A stretch of 64,000 nt of DNA from Pseudomonas simiae (lineage in GTDB: Bacteria > Pseudomonadota > Gammaproteobacteria > Pseudomonadales > Pseudomonadaceae): NCBI RefSeq assembly GCF_900111895.1, contig NZ_FOKB01000001.1:434001-498000 (forward strand), read 5' to 3'. This document shows, one piece after another, positions 61,340-64,000 of the stretch (position 1 is its first letter; every line of letters begins with the position of its first letter). The notes beneath the pieces are model-generated. The model saw only the letters and a program-made list of their open reading frames with translations. It had not been told where the DNA came from and did no database searches. Made by a program: the position numbers and the translations under genes.

Positions 61340-63427
61340 ATGGCAAACCCGGACGCCCTGAATCAGCAGCGAGCTTCTAATCGCCTGCTGCAACCAACCG
61401 TCAAATCCCATCTGGCGTACACACTGCTCTGTGCACTGGTCATGATGGTGATGTTCTCCCTGCTGCGCCTCGCGCTGCTGGTGTACAACCGCGAGATGAT
61501 CCTCGACACGCCGGCCTCGACCTTCCTGGAAGCGTTCGGCAATGGCACGCGCCTGGACATCCGCTTCGTGATGTACGCGTTGATCCCGCTGCTGCTGGCA
61601 CTGTTCAGCGTCCGCGCCATGGCCGCGCGTGGGTTCTTCCGTCTGTGGCTGACCGTCGTGTCCAGCATTGCCCTGTTCCTGGGCCTGATGGAAATGGACT
61701 TCTACCGCGAATTCCACCAGCGCCTCAACGGTTTGGTCTTCCAGTACGTGAAGGAAGACCCGAGTACCGTGATGAGCATGCTCTGGTACGGTTTCCCTGT
61801 GGTGCGCTACCTGCTGGCCTGGGCCGTGGGTACGCTGATCCTGAGCATGGCCTTTACAGGTGCCGATCGCGCAACGCGCCCGCGCGGCCCGTTCAGCGGT
61901 GGCAGCATCGGCACCCGCCAAGTAGCGCCGTGGTACACCCGCATCGCGGTGTTTATGGTCTGCCTGCTGATCGCCGTGGTCGCCATTCGTGGCACCCTGC
62001 GCCAGGGCCCGCCGCTGCGTTGGGGTGACGTGTACACCACCGACTCGAACTTCGCCAACCAGCTGGGCCTCAATGGCACGCTGTCGTTGATCGGCGCGGC
62101 CAAGGCACGTTTCTCCGAGCACCGTGACAACACTTGGAAGGCCACACTGGAGCAGCCGCTGGCGACCCAGACCGTGCGTGACATGCTGGTGCTGCCGACA
62201 GAAAAACTGGTGGATACCGACACCGCCGCCGTGCGCCGTGAGTTCACCCCGCCGGCCGAGAAAACCCTGCCAATCAAGAACGTCGTCGTGATCCTGATGG
62301 AAAGCTTCGCCGGTCATTCGGTCGGTGCGCTGGGCCGTCCGGGCAATATCACGCCGTACTTCGACAAACTGTCCAAGGAAGGCCTGCTGTTCGACCGCTT
62401 CTTCTCCAACGGCACGCACACCCACCAAGGGATGTTCGCCACCATGGCGTGCTTCCCGAACCTGCCGGCGTTCGAATACCTGATGCAGACCCCGGAAGGC
62501 AGCCACAAGCTGTCGGGCCTGCCGCAGTTGCTCAGCGCGCGCAAGTTTGACGACGTGTACGTCTACAACGGTGATTTTGCCTGGGACAACCAGTCAGGCT
62601 TCTTCAGCAACCAGGGCATGACCAACTTCATCGGTCGTAACGACTTCGTCGACCCGGTGTTCTCCGATCCGACGTGGGGCGTGTCCGACCAGGACATGTT
62701 CAACCGTGGTCTGGAAGAGTTGAAAGCCCGTGAAGGCGGCAAGCCGTTCTATGCCCTGCTGCAAACCCTGTCCAACCACACGCCGTATGCGTTGCCGACA
62801 CCATTGCCGGTGGAAAAGGTCACGGGCCGTGGCAGCCTCGACGAACATTTGACGGCGATGCGCTACTCCGACTGGGCCCTGGGCCAGTTCTTTGAAAAGG
62901 CCCGCAAGGAGCCGTACTTCAAGGAAACCCTGTTTGTGATTGTCGGCGACCACGGTTTCGGTAACGAGCAACAGATTACTGAAATGGACCTGGGCCGCTT
63001 CAACGTGCCGATGCTGATGATCGCACCGGGCATACAGGAGAAGTTCGGCGAGCGTGATCACACCGTGGGGACCCAGATCGACATCGTGCCGACCATCATG
63101 GGCCGTCTCGGTGGCGAAACCCTGCACCAGTGCTGGGGCCGCGACCTGTTGAACCTGCCGGAAGGCGACAAGGGCTTCGGCGTGATCAAACCGTCGGGTA
63201 GCGACCAGACCGTGGCGCTGCTGACGGGCGACCGCGTGCTGGTATTGCCTAAGGAAATGCCGCCTAAGCTGTGGTCGTACGAACTGGGCGCCGAGCCAAG
63301 TGGTAAGGTCATTTCCGAATCGCCAGACGAGGCCGCACTGAAGCAGAAGCTTGAATCGTTCCTGCAGACAGCGACCAAGAGTCTGTTGGATAACACCGCA
63401 GGGGTGGTAGACGGTAAGCCGGACTAA
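61340..63427 (+). CDS. LTA-synthase-family phosphoglycerol transferase (PA1689-like)
   Basis: 695 residues: five N-terminal membrane helices (from about residue 27), then a large periplasmic sulfatase/alkaline-phosphatase-fold domain. Seen: VVVILMESFAGHSVGALG with the metal Glu, the nucleophile region FFSNGTHTHQGMF (Thr), and GDHGFGNEQ with late ligands, and a TPYALPTP block. Such proteins in Gram-negative bacteria transfer phosphoglycerol or phosphoethanolamine to envelope glycans (OpgB/OpgE-like) or modify LPS; the acceptor is unknown here. A strong terminator follows. Confidence 0.88.
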   Translation: MANPDALNQQRASNRLLQPTVKSHLAYTLLCALVMMVMFSLLRLALLVYNREMILDTPASTFLEAFGNGTRLDIRFVMYALIPLLLALFSVRAMAARGFFRLWLTVVSSIALFLGLMEMDFYREFHQRLNGLVFQYVKEDPSTVMSMLWYGFPVVRYLLAWAVGTLILSMAFTGADRATRPRGPFSGGSIGTRQVAPWYTRIAVFMVCLLIAVVAIRGTLRQGPPLRWGDVYTTDSNFANQLGLNGTLSLIGAAKARFSEHRDNTWKATLEQPLATQTVRDMLVLPTEKLVDTDTAAVRREFTPPAEKTLPIKNVVVILMESFAGHSVGALGRPGNITPYFDKLSKEGLLFDRFFSNGTHTHQGMFATMACFPNLPAFEYLMQTPEGSHKLSGLPQLLSARKFDDVYVYNGDFAWDNQSGFFSNQGMTNFIGRNDFVDPVFSDPTWGVSDQDMFNRGLEELKAREGGKPFYALLQTLSNHTPYALPTPLPVEKVTGRGSLDEHLTAMRYSDWALGQFFEKARKEPYFKETLFVIVGDHGFGNEQQITEMDLGRFNVPMLMIAPGIQEKFGERDHTVGTQIDIVPTIMGRLGGETLHQCWGRDLLNLPEGDKGFGVIKPSGSDQTVALLTGDRVLVLPKEMPPKLWSYELGAEPSGKVISESPDEAALKQKLESFLQTATKSLLDNTAGVVDGKPD

Positions 63428-63444
63428 TCGACCGGCAATAAAAA

Positions 63445-63472
63445 AGAGGCCTTCAAGAAGGCCTCTTTTTTT
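63445..63472 (+). terminator. Rho-independent terminator after the LtaS-like gene
   Basis: AGAGGCCTTC (63445-63454) and GAAGGCCTCT (63457-63466) form a 10-bp stem with a 2-base loop, followed by T6, with A-rich sequence on the other side, so it may work for both strands. Confidence 0.95.
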
Positions 63473-63481
63473 GCCCGGCGT

Positions 63482-63634
63482 TTATATTTTGCCGAGCAAC
63501 AACAACACCAGCAGCACGACCAGGACCACGCCCAGGATGCCCGATGGGCCATAACCCCAGCTACGCGAGTGCGGGAACACCGGCAGGCCGCCCACCAGCA
63601 GGAGGATAAGGATAATGATCAGAATAAGGCTCAT
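63482..63634 (-). CDS. DUF3309 small membrane protein
   Basis: 50 residues, too short for most gene callers. It begins MSLILIIILILLLVGGLP, has a short loop with FPHSRSWGYGPSG, and ends with a second helix ILGVVLVVLLVLLLLGKI. The GGLP...W/YGPSG...G pattern is that of DUF3309 proteins, which occur widely in pseudomonads and are often stress-associated. AAGGA lies nine bases before the ATG. A tandem 11-bp repeat upstream suggests control by an OmpR-family regulator. Confidence 0.9.
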   Translation of the reverse strand: MSLILIIILILLLVGGLPVFPHSRSWGYGPSGILGVVLVVLLVLLLLGKI

Positions 63635-63972
63635 GGTTTTTTTCCTTGTAGGCCTTCTTTAAAGACCGGTTGTTTAAAAAGTAGGCCCGACTTAAAACCG
63701 ACTTAAATACGGACGCCTTAATAACTCCGACTGCACCTCTTCGTGGAAAATTCCCTGTTTTTTTAAAGCATTTTGCAGTGGCGCTTATTTCTTTTACTGC
63801 GTGAACACTTTCTTCTGCTTAGTTGAAAAAGATTGAACTTAGGCTACGCCTCGCTATCCGACCGAGCCCGCGGTTTGCCAGGGCTATTCATCACTCTGAT
63901 GGTGGATGGGTGTGGGAAAAACCTTCGCTACACTGCCGGTTACTTCTTCCGTGAACCACAAGGCTACTTCCT
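63635..63972. other. Divergent intergenic region with a tandem CCGACTTAAA box
   Basis: 338 bases, no gene seen. CCGACTTAAA occurs at 63687-63696 and 63698-63707, an exact direct repeat with 11-bp period, 53 bases before the DUF3309 start. This is the form of a PmrA/PhoB-type response-regulator site (CTTAA-N6-CTTAA). AT-rich stretches at about 63750-63790 and 63820-63835 could hold further promoters. Confidence 0.6.
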
Positions 63973-64000
63973 ATGCAAAATCGCATGATGATCACTGGTG
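63973..64000 (+). CDS. Start of a probable short-chain dehydrogenase gene (truncated by window)
   Basis: Only MQNRMMITG is visible. A hydrophobic strand running into TG at the very N terminus is how SDR oxidoreductases enter their TGxxxGxG nucleotide-binding loop, so this is a likely SDR. Nothing more can be said within the window. Confidence 0.45.

Noticed and set aside
61247..62506. 419-aa antisense frame across the LtaS-like gene
   Set aside because: Shadow of the conserved gene on the other strand.
1..64000. CRISPR arrays, tRNA or rRNA genes, IS elements, prophage
   Set aside because: I saw no regularly spaced direct repeats with unique spacers, no cloverleaf or rRNA-like sequence, and no transposase, integrase or phage structural frame; all repeated palindromes are REP-type.

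Overview
This is high-GC Pseudomonas chromosome, most likely from the P. fluorescens group. The evidence is a pyoverdine NRPS tail with its diaminobutyrate aminotransferase and MbtH partner, Pseudomonas-type REP/REPIN palindromes in many intergenic gaps, a Pseudomonas-only small protein family (DUF3509), and gene orders I know from P. aeruginosa (dsbG-dsbE-dsbD2-dsbRS; apeB-rluA-minE-minD-minC-htrB-patatin; folE-smr-isochorismatase-prmB-hydrolase-aroC-MFS). I see no rRNA or tRNA gene, CRISPR array, insertion sequence or prophage.

Layout. 1-14.7 kb is a pyoverdine and periplasmic-redox block. It holds the 3' end of pvdL, an unrecognised lower-GC 903-residue repeat protein, a dsbG/TlpA-like/dsbD operon divergent from a DsbRS-type copper-responsive two-component system, an AmpDh3-like amidase, then pvdH and an MbtH gene behind a PvdS promoter. 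PvdH makes the L-Dab that the last PvdL module probably loads. 14.7-25.1 kb is mostly core: M20 amidohydrolase, large MscS-type channel, aminopeptidase, RluA, MinCDE, a lipid A acyltransferase and a patatin. 25.1-33.1 kb is a complete urate catabolism locus: Tsx/OmpK-like channel, urate/xanthine permease, PuuD, UraH, UraD, PuuE, allantoicase and ureidoglycolate lyase. 33.2-38.5 kb is one 1744-residue toxin-like protein of the large Pseudomonas DUF6543/dermonecrotic-toxin type.

38.5-47 kb carries a LysE exporter, an AzgA-type purine permease that shares a TTGTATACAA-type palindrome with the urate genes, a MarR/aminotransferase divergon, a GST, and a LysR/CitMHS/AtuA-like catabolic cluster. 47-56 kb is core again (folE, smr, prmB, aroC), ending with an MFS gene translationally coupled to an acireductone-dioxygenase-like protein that has lost canonical metal ligands. 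56-64 kb contains a solo LuxR protein, DUF3509, an acyl-CoA synthetase, an ankyrin protein, a three-gene cassette of very small proteins including a glycine-zipper peptide, an LtaS-like phosphoglycerol transferase, DUF3309 and the first codons of a probable SDR gene.

The best leads are the toxin-like protein at 33.2 kb, the tiny glycine-zipper cassette at 59.6-60.1 kb, the altered dioxygenase at 55.4 kb, and three sets of regulatory repeats: a DsbR-type box, a shared purine palindrome, and an 11-bp tandem box upstream of DUF3309. All function calls come from reading motifs and recalling families; no searches were run.
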